Source: CAVXNB01 sp963763085
GTDB lineage: Bacteria > Actinomycetota > Acidimicrobiia > Acidimicrobiales > Bog-793
Direction: 5' to 3'
DNA: 64,000 nt
Assembly (NCBI GenBank): GCA_963763085.1
Contig: CAVXNB010000003.1
Location: 744,001-808,000, forward strand
Shown: piece after piece, positions 53,910 through 64,000 of the stretch
How positions within the stretch are numbered: the stretch's first letter is position 1
Layout of the letters: each line of letters begins with the position of its first letter
The notes under the pieces: generated by a model
Database searches by the model: none
What the model saw: only the letters and a program-made list of their open reading frames with translations
What the model was told of the DNA's origin: nothing
Program-made: the position numbers and the translations under genes

Positions 53910-54083
53910 ATGACTTGCGAGATGTCGAGCGAACCCGTCGTGCCCACGCGCCAAGCGAGCCTCGAGTTGCCGGTCGAGGAGCTGTTGCGTCGCGCCCGCC
54001 CTCTCCCGCCCCACGAGGAGATGCTGATCGAAGACCTCGATGAGGCCGAGGGTCTGGCGTTTCTCGCTGCACTCAACGGGTGA
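53910..54083 (+). CDS. Small VapB-like antitoxin
   Basis: A short protein (about 57 residues) from ATG 53910, or ATG 53922. It contains LELPVEELLRRARPLPPHEEMLIEDL and ends with LAFLAALNG. The acidic helix-rich C-terminus fits a PIN-toxin antitoxin. Its stop overlaps the GTG of the next gene, which encodes a PIN toxin, so the pair form a VapBC module. Confidence 0.65.
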   Translation: MTCEMSSEPVVPTRQASLELPVEELLRRARPLPPHEEMLIEDLDEAEGLAFLAALNG

Positions 54084-54527
54084 GCCTGAACCCGGGTCGT
54101 GGCCCAGCCGTGATCGACACCGACGTCTATGGGACCGAACTGGTCCCCTGGTTCCAGACTCGCAGAGCTCTACCAACCGATCATCGTCGGTAGGCCAGCG
54201 TTGATCTCCTTCCAGACCGCCGCGGAACTTCGTTACGGCGGTCTCCTGCGGAACTGGGGTGAAGCTCGAATGCGGAAGCTCGAGGCGAGGATCGCGGCTG
54301 CCGAGACGGTGAATACGGGGCCGGAGCTCGTCTTGAGCTACGCCCATTTGCGGGTCGAGTGCCAGCGGATCGGACATCCTCTCGCTCAGCGGAATCACGA
54401 CGCCGACCGCTGGGTGGCCGCAACGGCGGTTCGGCTCGGGATCCCTCTCGTGTCCAACGACCGCATTTTCGCAGATGTCCCAGGCCTCATGGTGGAGACC
54501 GTGGCGAGTGCACCTGACGGTAGCTGA
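54080..54527 (+). pseudogene. VapC-like PIN-domain toxin, one frame change
   Basis: From GTG 54080 the frame gives VIDTDVYGTELVP, the N-terminal Asp region of a PIN domain. At the CCCC run near 54145 the protein moves +1 to GSRLAELYQPIIVGRPAL. It continues with ISFQTAAELRYGGL (Glu), NHDADRWVAATAVRLG (Asp) and LVSNDRIFADV, to 54527. The order of acidic residues is intact in the joined product of about 148 residues. One extra C is sufficient. With the overlapping antitoxin it is a VapBC pair. If the shift is real the toxin is dead. Confidence 0.75.
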
Positions 54528-54733
54528 AGGGTCTCTCGCAGGCAGGGTCCGCACGAGCCAAGTGGCGGAGTCGCCGAGACCATGAGCCCTCTCTTCAGAA
54601 GTCGCTATGTATCGGCGACGTGCAATTCGCCGGGGGAACTTAGCCATTCGCAACACACGAAGCGGTATTCGCTTTAGCCGCCTGAGCGGCGCTTTCGTTA
54701 CGCGGAGAGCAACAGTGGACAGGGCGCGCTGTG

Positions 54734-56352
54734 TTAGCCCGACAGACGGAGCCGGTAGGTCGGCCCGAGTGCCGGAAGGTCGGGAATTGTTGGGGCTGTC
54801 CCGAACTCGACGCCCTTCATCGTCGCTCTGAGGATGATGGACTCCTGTGCGCCGCTCGCCGGGATCGGTCTGTTGGAGAGCAGAGGAACAGCCGAGGCAT
54901 TGCAAATGGCCCTCGACCCAGACGACGTACACCGGGTCGCCGGCCATGCTCGGCGACAATGAGCTGCCCTCATCTGACTTGTTGTCGGTTGTTTCGACGA
55001 CGAAGGCTCCCGTCACGTTGCTCTTGCCCTGGTTGTCGACGACACGCCGAACCAATCGTTCCAGCTGAGCCAGCTGTGGGACCTCCGCAGTTGTGGCATA
55101 CGCGGCGGATAGGGCCGGATCAAGTGTCCAGGTCGAACCGCCGTCATCGGTCGCCCAGATGCCTTCGCCGTACCCGGCGAGGAAGGCGACCGAGGTGCCC
55201 GTCGTCGCGAACACGCCGCCATCGACGTGGACGCGCGGATCCGAGGCGGGCTCGGCCCAGGTCTTTCCGCCGTCAGTGGTGATCTCGACACGCGGGCCGC
55301 CGTCCTCGTCGGTGATCACGTAGGCGTCATCGGCAGACGTGGGGGTGAGCACGGACAGCCTTCCGGCCCTCAGTCCGCGCGGGAGGCGTTCGTTCACCGA
55401 AAAGGAGGACTCGAGCTGCCAGGTATCGCCGCCGTCGAGCGAACGGTAGACCGCGCTCGCTGAGACGCCTTCCTTCGGCGATCGATAGCAAACGACGAAG
55501 AGCGCTCCATCCGGTGATGCGCTCAGGGTCGGGCTGCCCTCTCGGGGCTGCCCGGCGCAGGCGAGGGCCTTCGTTGTCCAGGAGCGGCCTCCGTCAGTCG
55601 TGGCCTCGACATGAGCCCGGGACGCCGAACAGGCCCCGGAGCACGATGTGAACGGGACGTACGCGGTCGACGACGACACAGCCGCAACAGGTCCGTCGAC
55701 GGACGACCCGGTTCCGAAGTGCCGGGCGGCCTGCCATCCCGAGCCGTTTGCGGGCGAGACGTAGACCGTCTGACCACAGGCCGAAGCGCCCCCGCAGTGA
55801 TCGCGGCACTTCTGCCCAGGCCGCCCCATCGGCTACCGAGACGGAGATGGCGTCGCCGGGGAGCTCTGCATGCCAGTGGCGTCCGCCGTCGGTCGTCTCG
55901 TAGAGTGACCCGCCGGCCCAGAAGAACCCGACCTCCTGCGACTCGAACACGAGGTGGATCTGACCGACGCTGTCGCTCGGCGGAGCCGGTGGCGTCGGGC
56001 CGACGACGAACCAGTCGGCCCCTCCGTCGCTCGTCCTGACGAGACGTGGTGGCGGGATGGCTGCTCCTGGGTTGAACGGTTCGTACACCCCGTATCCCAG
56101 CTGTGCATCGGTGAAGGACATCGCCACGAGCCCGATGCGCACTGCCGGCACGGAGCCGGCCTCATGGCCGAGGTTTCTGTTCGGTTGCGCGGATGGCGTG
56201 TGGCCGGCGACGATCCCGACGACGACGCCAACAAGGACGATGAGTACGACGGCAAGCACGGCGACCGATACGAGGCGCGGCAGCGACCTGAGTCCCAACG
56301 GCCTCGAGCCGCCCCCGGACTCGGCACGCTCGAGGGCCTCTCTAGCACTCAC
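54734..56352 (-). pseudogene. Membrane-anchored BNR/Ycf48-like beta-propeller protein, two frame changes
   Basis: An N-terminal transmembrane helix (VSVAVLAVVLIVLVGVVVGIV) is followed by propeller repeats of the BNR type: VRTSDGGADWFVV, YETTDGGRHWHAE, VEATTDGGRSWTTK, YRSLDGGDTWQLE, ITTDGGKTWAEP and ATDDGGSTWTLD. Around 55808 the frame changes from AAWAEV to DHCGGASACGQTVYVSP. Near 54900 it seems to change again, from VYVVWVEG to a frame ending VEFGTAPTIPDLPALGP and a stop at 54734. The last switch is less certain. Without it the frame runs antisense through the VapBC genes. Function is unknown; it may be a surface-exposed sensor or scaffold. Confidence 0.7.
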
Positions 56353-56425
56353 GGCCGGCGCGGTGCCTTCGTCACTCTCAGGAGCATGGAACGCAAGTGC
56401 GGGCGCATGGGGTTCCCGTGGTTGG

Positions 56426-56858
56426 CTAGGTCAAGCACGGCCGCCCGATCTCGCTGCGAACCTCGGTGTGGTTGAGCTCCGCTATGTACGCCGAGTACGA
56501 CGGCCAAGCGCTGGCGCTCCGGCAGTAACGCCAACACCTCTGTCAACCTTGGCTCGACCCGCAGATCCTCGGAAGGGTGTCGTTCGAAGATCGCGCCGAT
56601 GCGACGTGATCTCGAGCGACTTTGGCCGTGAGAAAGGTGGTGTGCCGGTGGGCGACACCGAGGGAGCGATGGTCTCCTCGACCTTCTGTTGCACGGCCAC
56701 CGAGAGGTCCACCAATGCGAGAGACATGGCTGGAACTCCGTCAGCGTCGGCGACGATGCCGAACAGGAGATCCCGATGGAGCTGTGGTTCAGGCGGCGAG
56801 CTTCCTCTTGAGCAAGCACCTGCACCCGATCAGCTTCAGGGGTGAAGCGCTCTGACAC
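56426..56858 (-). pseudogene. Clp N-terminal-domain gene with a sigma-region-4-like end, several frame changes
   Basis: The start reads RVQVLAQEEARRLNHSSIG, the first repeat of the ClpA/ClpC N-terminal domain. Near 56770 it continues in another frame as LLFGIVADADGVPAMSLALV and VQQKVEETIAPS up to PPFSRPKSLEI, which fits the second half of the domain. A further frame then gives LTEVLALLPERQRLAVV and, after another shift, IAELNHTEVRSEIGRP to a stop at 56426; this end resembles sigma-70 region 4. There is no ATPase part. Either a small accessory protein hit by indels or a decayed gene is possible. It lies directly upstream of the propeller gene on the same strand. Confidence 0.5.
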
Positions 56859-56954
56859 GTTGCCTATCGTAGAAGCAAGGGCTGACTGGTGCCCCCGCGT
56901 CGTCGCTCCCGTCCTTGGGCCTTCTAGCGGAGTCGCTCTGTTGTCCTTTGTCCC

Positions 56955-59900
56955 TTATGGACTGCTCACCTTCAGCGTGAGATGTTGCACGGCGGCAGAT
57001 CCGACACCGTTTTTCGCAGTGATCTTGATCCGATAGCTGCCCTGCGTACCGCGGCCGGGTGTTCCTGCGAGCGTCGCCCGACCACTGCTCTCGACGGTGA
57101 ATTCCATCCCCTTCGGCAGCTTCCCGGACTCGGTGAGGACCGCTGTCGGGGTACCCGAGGACCTGATTACGAACGAGAGCTTGTTCCCGACCCTTGCCCG
57201 AACCGTCGAAGCGCTCGTTATCGACGGGCGAGTGGCGAGCACCGCGAGCGTGAAGTGCTGAACGACAGCGATCCCGTTCGATGCGGTGAGCCTGATCGGG
57301 TAGGAGCCCTGTGAGCCACGAACGGGAGTCCCCGAGAGCAACGCGCCCCCGCTTCCGTCCGCGCCGAAGGTGACGCCCTTTGGCAATCTGCCCGCCTCGA
57401 TGATCGTCGCAGCCGGCGATCCCGTCGTCTTGACCACGAAGGACAGCTTCTTGAGCACGTCAAGCTTCGTGGTGTCCGAAGTCGTGAATGCGGGCGGCAC
57501 GACGGCCGTGAAGGAGGGCTCCTTCGCGGTCACGGCCCGGTAGGTGGGATCGCCCTGGTAGGCGATCGACAGAGCCACCTTCCCTACCTTGAAGTCGGAG
57601 TCAGGGATGTCGCAGGTCGCCCGTCCGTGTTCGAGGAAGGCGACACAGTAACCGGACAACGAAACGGTCCCGAACGCGGTTGGAGCCCCAGTTGGCACTG
57701 TGACCGCCACGTTGGCCTGCAGTTCGCCGCCGGATTTCAGCCGGAAGGCTCCTGTCGGCACGCCTGTCACGGTCAGTTGGGCGAGCGGCGCGGCGACATC
57801 GTATTCAATCGACGAGCCGGCGCCGGCGTAGTAGTCATCGCCCGAATAGCTGGCCGTAACCGTATTGCTGCCGCTCCGGCTGTGTTCCGGCCTTGAGCAC
57901 ACAGCTAGCCGTGTCGCTCAAGCCCAGAGGGACGAATCCGCAGATAGTGGTCGAAACTCCGCCTGGCGTCTGCAAGGAGAAGCTGACATTGCCGGTTGGC
58001 GCGGGCGATATGTCAGCCCCGGTGAAGCCAGCCGTGAAAGTCACGACTTGGCCAACGGTGGCAGGACTGTCCTGTTCCGGGGTTATCGTGAAGCCCGGCG
58101 TCGCGGTCAACGACGGTTGCAGGGACACGACCAAGGCCCCAGCCACCGCGTCGCCGTCGGCAGCGGTGACAGCGCCGCTGTCCTCGGTCCCCACGGCGTT
58201 GCAACCGTACGTCGGCTCGGACCCAGTCCAGCACGAGACGTCGTAGAGAAGGCTGGCGTCGCCAGTGGTCACTACCGGTGTGATCGAGTCCGTCCAAGCT
58301 CCTCCGGGCGATCCGCTCAGGATCGCAGGCTTCTCGGGTGCACCGCTGATGTCCCCGATGATCGCACACCCTCCGCCTGGCGCACAGGAAGATCCGGCAA
58401 CAGTGACCAGCGGATTCTGGGGCTGATCAGCGTCCGAGACGTCGGAGAAGGCGCCTCCATCGGAGTCGACGGTGATGGTGGATACACCGGCGGCGACGCA
58501 GTTGCCCGAACCGTCGCAGGCAAGGGTGCTGACCGTGTCGAACGGCGAGAGGCTGGCAAGCGCCGACCATATTCCGCTGCTGTCGGAGACGACCGCCGCA
58601 GGCGTGCCGGTCGCTACGGAGATGCACTCGTTCTCGGCCCAGCACGCGAGAAGGCCGGTCGCATCAAGTGACGAGGACGCCTCGGTCCAACTGCCACTGC
58701 TCAGCTCGTAAACGTTGCCGCCGCCGATTGCGGCGCACCATCCCGCCACGGGACAGGACACGGTCGCCAACGGGCTCGTTACGGCTGTGGGTCCGGTGGC
58801 TACCCACTTGTTGGCGCGCTGAGGATCAAAGGCAGCACAGCCGGAGCGGCAGCATCGTTTAGATATTGGCCGACGACGATGCAGGAAGACAGCGTCGGAC
58901 AGGACGGGCGCGACAGGTAGATGTCCGGGGGTGTAGCGCCGTTCGTGAGGAGCGAGGCAACCGAGACTGAGGTCCACGATCCGTCGCTGAGAGTAGCTAC
59001 GGTGCCATCGATCTCGCTCGTGCCATTGAACGGAAGGTGTCGTGCGACGCACCCTGATCCTGTCGGGGGCGCAATCGACCGTCGGGCTATACGGCTCGGC
59101 GCCAGCCGGAAGGGGGGCAAGCGTGGCTGACCATACACCGTTCACCATCGAGTACAACACGAGTGAGCTCAGCCCGGGCGTGACCGTCGTGCCGACCGCA
59201 GCGCACGAGGTCGCGGAGGAGCACGAAATCGAGGAGATCGAGGCGTCCGGACTACCTTGAACATAGGGGTTCGGGATAGGGGCCAAAGACCAGGCCCCTC
59301 CGCTCGTGGTCTGCTCATAAACCTGTGGCTCGTCCTCTGCCGACAGATCGACGCTCACACACGTTCCCCCGTCGACGCAGGCGATCGCTGCCGGCGAAGA
59401 CTCCGAGAAGAGGCTCCTGTAGTCCCAGCCCTGCGTGCCGCCCACGATCACATTCGCCGGGCTGACGGGCTCAGCGACCGAAGCACAGTAGACGACCGAC
59501 GAACATGAGACAGGCGGCCAAGAGCCGCCATTACCCTGGTTCGGAGCGTAGGGGTCCGACGAGGAGGGAAGGCTCCACGTGCCGAACGAGTCGTCCAGCA
59601 TGTAATTCTCCCCTTGGAGCTGTCCTCCTGCTCCGCCCAGCGAGTAGTCCACCACGACCCCTGCCACGCACTGGCCGAAAGTCGGGCACTGGAGCCAGTT
59701 GAAGATCACGCCGTTTGACAACGACCCCCTCGGGACGGACGAAGGCGCGAGGGAGGAGGTCCAGCCTGAGCCTGAGGCGGATCCGGAGGAGACTACGCCG
59801 ACATCGGCCCCACCATCGCCGGCGTAGCCGTCAGAGACGACGACGCACTCACCCGTTGGACCGCAAGCACCGAGCTGGGGGTTGAAGTACACCCCAGCGC

Positions 59901-60691
59901 CCGCCGGCTGCGGGATAATCGCCGCGGACCAGATTCCACCCTGCTCTACGAACGTTGCCGGCTCAGTGGTAACGCCCTCGGAGATCTTCCCGATGGCGAT
60001 GCACGAGCCGAACGTCGAGCATGAGAGCGAGCCGACAGAGGCAATGGACGTCCCGGAGGGAAGACTCACCGAAGCAGTCGATAAGTTCGTGCCGTTGAGC
60101 TCCACCAGGTTTGCCAAGCCCTCGACGGTGAAGTAGCAGGTTCCTTCAGAGGGGCACGCGAGCGAGGTCACCCCGGCAGCGTATTGAGACGGCAGCTCGA
60201 GAGACGACCACTCACCGCTCGACTCGAGGAGGATGCCCGCCTCAGCGATTGGCGACCCGGGGTTGGCGACGTCACTGAGGTCGATCGCATCCACGCAGTT
60301 GCCCGGGCTCGAGCACGAAGGCGTGGAGATGCCCTTCAGTATCAGGTTCGTGTCGCCGTCAGGGGGCCACGGGGGGTTTACCGTCGACCACAGTCCGTTC
60401 AGCTCCTCAAGAGCAACGGGCTGAAGGGGTGCGCTTCCCGACCACTGAGTCTCGCCCATGGCGAGACAGTCACCGCTCGAGGAGCATGTGACCTTGTTCA
60501 AGGCTGTATAGAGCACTGGTACCTGGGCCGCGGGGATTGCAGGCTGAGGAATGGTCAGCGCGGACAGGGAGTTAACGGATGGGTTGGGGGACGACCCGAA
60601 GGCCTGCGTAGACCAATTCGTCAGGGTGAAGCCGAAAATTCCGAGGGTAATACAAGAAATGGTCGACAGTACAAGTCGCGCCGCGCCTCAC
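56955..60691 (-). pseudogene. Large secreted Cys-pair-repeat and Ig-like protein, about four frame changes
   Basis: A joined product of roughly 1,240 residues. The probable start is GTG 60691 with AAGAGG upstream, giving MRRGA then, after a shift near 60675, LVLSTISCITLGIFGF, a signal peptide. The body (60516-58000) holds about 16 blades with C-x5-7-C pairs such as VTCSSSGDCLAMG, LSCSTFGSCIAIG, SCSSATSCAAVG. The frame moves at the G5 run 59065-59069 and back near 58818. A further switch near 57878 (KAGTQP to SGSNTVTASYSGDD) leads to Ig-like repeats and two putative-Ig modules (LPKGVTFGADG, LPKGMEFTVES) ending at 56955. The same Cys-pair blade occurs in the protein at 38047. Confidence 0.75.
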
Positions 60692-61479
60692 TATGCCTCT
60701 TGGCAAATGGTGTTGCGACATGGTCCGCTCCTCGCGACACCTCGAGTCGAGAAGCATCGGCCGTGCGATCCAGGATTGGCCGCAGGACATTTATACACCC
60801 CTGCCACTACGCCAAATCTCTTCCGTGTCCCGCCGCCGGACCCGCACTTTGAGCGATCGGCGCTTGGGAGCGGTGGCGCCCACGACCGCGGAGTTCCCAG
60901 CGCACGAGATCCTGCCCAGAATTGCGGTCATCAAGCTCTCCACGCTCATCGAGGTACTCGGATGCGTCGGCGTTGGACGTCCGGCTTGGAAGCTGACGCT
61001 CACGTGGCGACTTGGCTGGCGCCGAAGGAGGAGATCCTTGGCGCGGACGAGATCAACTCAGGTCAAAGATATCGCTCGGAGAACGACAAATGCCACAGAC
61101 AGTTGCCATGCCCATCACCACGTCCCCTGCCGCCGAACGGATGCCTGTCGGCCGCGTCGAACGAGGCGGGCGACGACAGTGCCACAGGCGGTAGCGGAGT
61201 CGCTGACTCCGGGCTACCGTACGAAGCTGACTGAAGTTCGCACGCGTCGAACGTGAACTAGACGTTGCTTTGCACACGACCAGCCGTCGTAGGTCTTGCG
61301 TAGCCGATTCGAGGCGAAGATGACGAGTTCGGTTTGAACGGACGGGCGAGAGCTGCTGCGCAGAACGAGGTCGTGGGCAGGAGAGCGCGTCTACACCCGT
61401 GTTCGTCGGAGCGATCCTCGACGGCGAGCGTTCTTTCCTGGCCGTCCCCGACATCCTTCGCGCGATGCTCAGTGGGACG
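60692..61479. other. Gene-free stretch between divergent secreted-protein genes
   Basis: About 790 bases separating the minus-strand repeat protein and the plus-strand lipoprotein. Open frames of up to ~220 codons exist on both strands but overlap each other and show no family pattern, signal peptide or ribosome site. A decayed gene cannot be excluded. No stem-loops or repeats stand out. Confidence 0.5.
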
Positions 61480-62704
61480 ATGAGCGGGATGCAGAAGCTG
61501 GGGGTGATCGGGACGGTCGCAGTGGTTCTGGTGATTGCCGGCTGCGCCGCCGCAGCTCAGACGATTTCGCCGGCGAAGCTACCCACGAGCGCGACTCCGA
61601 GGTCGAGTGTTGCCGCGACATCTTCGGGCACTTCGACCGCACCGAGTAGCCGGTCAACGACGATCCTCGCTCGCAGCCCACGCGGATTCGTCGCCGCTGA
61701 GCTGTTCAGGGCAAGCGACAGCGTCGTCTACGTGGTTGGGACGCTCTGGTCAACAACGGGGGGACGCGTCGAACTCTTCCGCAGCGATGACGGCGGCAGC
61801 AGCTTCCAACAGGTGACCACGCCGCCAGCCAGCAGTCCGACGACGCATGAGCCACTCGGTGATCTCGGCCTTCAGTTTGTAGGCGCAGAGCGGGGCGTCG
61901 CCTTTGTGGGTTCGTCAGTCCTCGTCACCAACGACGGCGCCAGAACTTGGCATCCCGCTCACGGACCCGTCGCCGGACCATGGGTTTACTTCTCGAAGGG
62001 GAGCACCGTCGGCATAACGACGACGGAGTCGGTCGCCTATGCCTACGCCATCCACTGCTCGAACGGCTCGAGCTGTCCGTCCTACCGCTTGTACCGGTCG
62101 ACGAACTGGTTCTCCTCGTGGGTGGAGGTGCCTGCGCCCGCCAGCGGGAGGTTCAACGCGGCTGGAGGAATCAGCCTCAGCGCCTTCGGGCCGGTCGTCT
62201 GGATCGTCGTCGGCAACGGTGAATCCCAGCTGATCTACTTCCATTCGACAAACGGGGCCCGCACCTTCGGGCGCATCGCCGGGATTCAAGGGATCTCGTG
62301 CGGGATAGCGCCGTTCTCTCCGCCGCGTCCTGTGGATCAACTGCTCGACAGGAATGCAGGTGGCGTTTTTCCGGTCGGTCGACGGTGGAGCGCACCTGAC
62401 CCGTCTACCGGTCACTGGCTTCGGGACCGGTGGAGCCGAGCTGTGGCCAGTTTCAGCCTCGATGGCGTTTTTCCGGAACGACATCGGGTCCACAGCAGGC
62501 TTCTACAAGACGACTGATGGTGGACGGAGATTCGTGAGGCTCAGACGGCTACCGGCGGCGTTTGGAGCCGATGAGAGAGCCGATGGAAGAAACGTGACGA
62601 ACGTAATCTTCGCCGACCCGCTTCACGGGTTGGCCCTCCTGAGCCAGGGCGCCGTGTTTCGGACAGCCGACGGCGGGACGCACTGGACACCGGTCCGGCT
62701 GTAG
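61480..62704 (+). pseudogene. Ycf48/BNR-like propeller lipoprotein, one frame change
   Basis: The lipoprotein signal is VIGTVAVVLVIAGCAAA, from ATG 61480; other in-frame ATGs lie at 61399 and 61489. A Ser/Thr linker is followed by repeats LFRSDDGGSSFQQV, VLVTNDGARTWHPA, LYRSTNWFSSWVEV and FHSTNGARTFGRI. Between about 62300 and 62335 the protein shifts +1 to LWINCSTGMQVAFFRSVDGG and continues with YKTTDGGRRFVRL and FRTADGGTHWTPVRL to 62704. The joined length is about 407 residues. The Ycf48-like repeat pattern suggests a propeller on the outer face of the membrane; the role is unknown. Confidence 0.78.
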
Positions 62705-62820
62705 CGAACTTCGGCCGCCGCTTCGTCGCCTCCCGGAGCGCTCCCCGCGTCGCTGGCGGGCTTCTGGTCGTACGTCTGCCGATCAAGGCCGAGCCCCTTC
62801 CAAACACGCTTCGTGGGACG

Positions 62821-63990
62821 ATGGGCACTGTGCGCAGGCTCGGCGTCATCGCGATCATGATGACGGCGACACTGGCCTTCGGTACGAGTTCGGCTGTGGC
62901 CACATCAACGGCCTGGGCGACGGCCAGGTCGACATCCGTTCCTAATAGCCGACCCTGGACTCAGACTCCACTACTGACCGAGGCTGGCACTGCCCCGCCG
63001 GTCCAGCTTCCGGGAACACCTTACGCGTACGCTGTCGCGTCCTTCTCCGTCGCCGGGTCATCGCCGGCAGAGCGCCTCGTGCGGATCGACCTCGCTGACG
63101 GCCGAGTCACAAAGGGCCCGGCGCTCGTCTCGGGGAGCTTCTTGCTTGCGATCGGCCGACAGGTCGCGGTGCTCTCTCCCGCGCGCGACTCTGAGAGAAG
63201 GGGCCCGTCCGGTCCCGAGACACTCCGTCTCGTACAGGGATCGTCCATGACGCTAGGGCGCGGTGTCGTCGTACCGGCACCGTCCCTCGGATATCAGACA
63301 ACACTTGTGAATGCTGCACTGGCGAACCACGGTCTGTGGTACCAGGTCGGTTCTGGCAACCGAATCGCTCTGGTGGACACCATCACCGGCGCCGTCCTTC
63401 GCTCGAGGCGATTCCCCTCGACGGTGATGAGTGTGGCTAGCTCTCCCGATGGGAGGCTCGTCTACGTCACCTTCGACGGGACGGACCCCACAACCAAACC
63501 TCCGAGGGCGGTCGTCGAGGAACTCGATGCCTCGTCCTTGAAGGTCCTCGCCCATCAGTACATCGATGGGGAGCTCACGGCTCTCGCGACCGCTGTGCCT
63601 GCCGGAGTCTGGGTGGCGAACAGCGGAGGCATGCAGTGGTCGGAGTTCCTCTACCTCTCTCCGAAGCTTTCGCAGGTCGTGAGGAAGCCTCTGTTCCCAT
63701 TCCCAAGCGGGACTGTGCCCACGCTTGACGGCGTCGTGACTCAGGGAGATTCGGCCCAGGTCCTCGGTCGCAGCGTCTTTCTAGTCGGGTCGGCGGGTGC
63801 CAGCTGTGACGGCCCAAGCACAGGCCGTTTCATCGCTGGGGCCTCGTTTCCCGAGTTGAGTAGCGGCCGAGCCGAGTCCTGGGATCTCTTTGCCGCTTGG
63901 CACGGCCTCCTTTATGGTGTTCGTTTTGCTGCCTCCCTGTTGAGTTTCGAAATTCTGCGGATTCAACCACCGAAGGCTTGTCGGGCTTGA
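62821..63990 (+). CDS. Secreted beta-propeller protein of unknown function
   Basis: A 389-residue exported protein. The signal peptide is LGVIAIMMTATLAFGTSSAVA. The rest is a YVTN/lactonase-like propeller pattern with strands such as LVRIDLADGRVTKGP, IALVDTITGAVLRSRRFPS and VASSPDGRLVYVTFDGTD. Two late Cys residues (GASCDGPST, PPKACRA) may pair. It follows the Ycf48-like lipoprotein gene by 116 bases on the same strand. No enzyme motif is seen. Confidence 0.8.
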   Translation: MGTVRRLGVIAIMMTATLAFGTSSAVATSTAWATARSTSVPNSRPWTQTPLLTEAGTAPPVQLPGTPYAYAVASFSVAGSSPAERLVRIDLADGRVTKGPALVSGSFLLAIGRQVAVLSPARDSERRGPSGPETLRLVQGSSMTLGRGVVVPAPSLGYQTTLVNAALANHGLWYQVGSGNRIALVDTITGAVLRSRRFPSTVMSVASSPDGRLVYVTFDGTDPTTKPPRAVVEELDASSLKVLAHQYIDGELTALATAVPAGVWVANSGGMQWSEFLYLSPKLSQVVRKPLFPFPSGTVPTLDGVVTQGDSAQVLGRSVFLVGSAGASCDGPSTGRFIAGASFPELSSGRAESWDLFAAWHGLLYGVRFAASLLSFEILRIQPPKACRA

Positions 63991-64000
63991 GGCCAAGCTC

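Noticed and set aside
53850..54733. Continuation of the BNR protein frame across the VapBC genes
   Set aside because: After about 54900 the residues lose propeller character and run antisense to the toxin and antitoxin; an alternative frame ending at 54734 fits better.
60551..61256. Two overlapping plus-strand frames of about 190-230 codons
   Set aside because: They overlap each other and the start of the minus-strand repeat gene, and have no ribosome site, signal or family pattern.

Overview
The window is about 64 kb of high-GC bacterial DNA and reads as an Actinomycetota chromosome, probably from a soil lineage. Pointers are GTG/TTG starts, an ECF sigma factor paired with a zinc-finger anti-sigma factor, GAF-ANTAR regulators, a class-E-like sortase, a VapC/AbrB pair and many secreted beta-propeller proteins. 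I cannot fix the order or genus. There is no rRNA, no complete tRNA, no CRISPR array, no prophage and no intact insertion sequence.

Layout. 0-2.9 kb: a Usp protein and a KdpD/KdpE-like two-component pair. 2.9-8.8 kb: a tightly packed operon of a hydantoinase-like amidohydrolase, an N-carbamoyl-amino-acid hydrolase, a urocanase homologue, a DUF917 protein and a cupin. This set matches the lower part of the known (S-methyl-)ergothioneine catabolic route better than histidine utilisation. 8.7-15.3 kb: a DUF3054 membrane protein with an 80-bp concentric palindrome upstream, two SDRs, a PRC-barrel protein, a DHA2-type MFS transporter, ACC deaminase and an alpha/beta hydrolase. 15.3-23.4 kb: a minus-strand block with allantoicase, a hydantoin/allantoin racemase, allantoinase, a family-5 solute-binding lipoprotein, a PfkB-SIS fusion and a GntR/UTRA regulator; it looks like purine-ureide use next to an Amadori-product or aminosugar module. 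23.5-27.9 kb: GrpB, a small zinc-ribbon protein, sigma/anti-sigma, and secreted DUF4397 and Ig-like proteins. 27.9-35.2 kb: a GAF-GGDEF-EAL protein, two GAF-ANTAR proteins, a sortase with an ice-binding-type (DUF3494) surface protein, and a DUF2975/XRE pair. 35.3-47.7 kb: oxidoreductase, MFS exporter, repeat protein, topoisomerase IB, hydrolase, SRPBCC protein, two paralogous small proteins plus CsbD, an ACT protein, a toxin-antitoxin pair, a PQQ-type propeller, a SnoaL-like protein and an acetyltransferase. 47.8-51.8 kb: a complete PotABCD-type polyamine ABC importer. 52-64 kb: mainly secreted beta-propeller proteins (FG-GAP, BNR/Ycf48-like, Cys-pair repeats), a second VapBC pair and a tRNA 3'-end fragment.

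An important caveat is that at least a dozen genes are broken by single-base frame changes while the protein continues with family-like sequence in another frame. Several of these sit in short G/C runs. They are so evenly spread over otherwise well-conserved genes that uncorrected sequence indels are as likely as real decay. I report these genes as joined pseudogene entries, with the switch point given.
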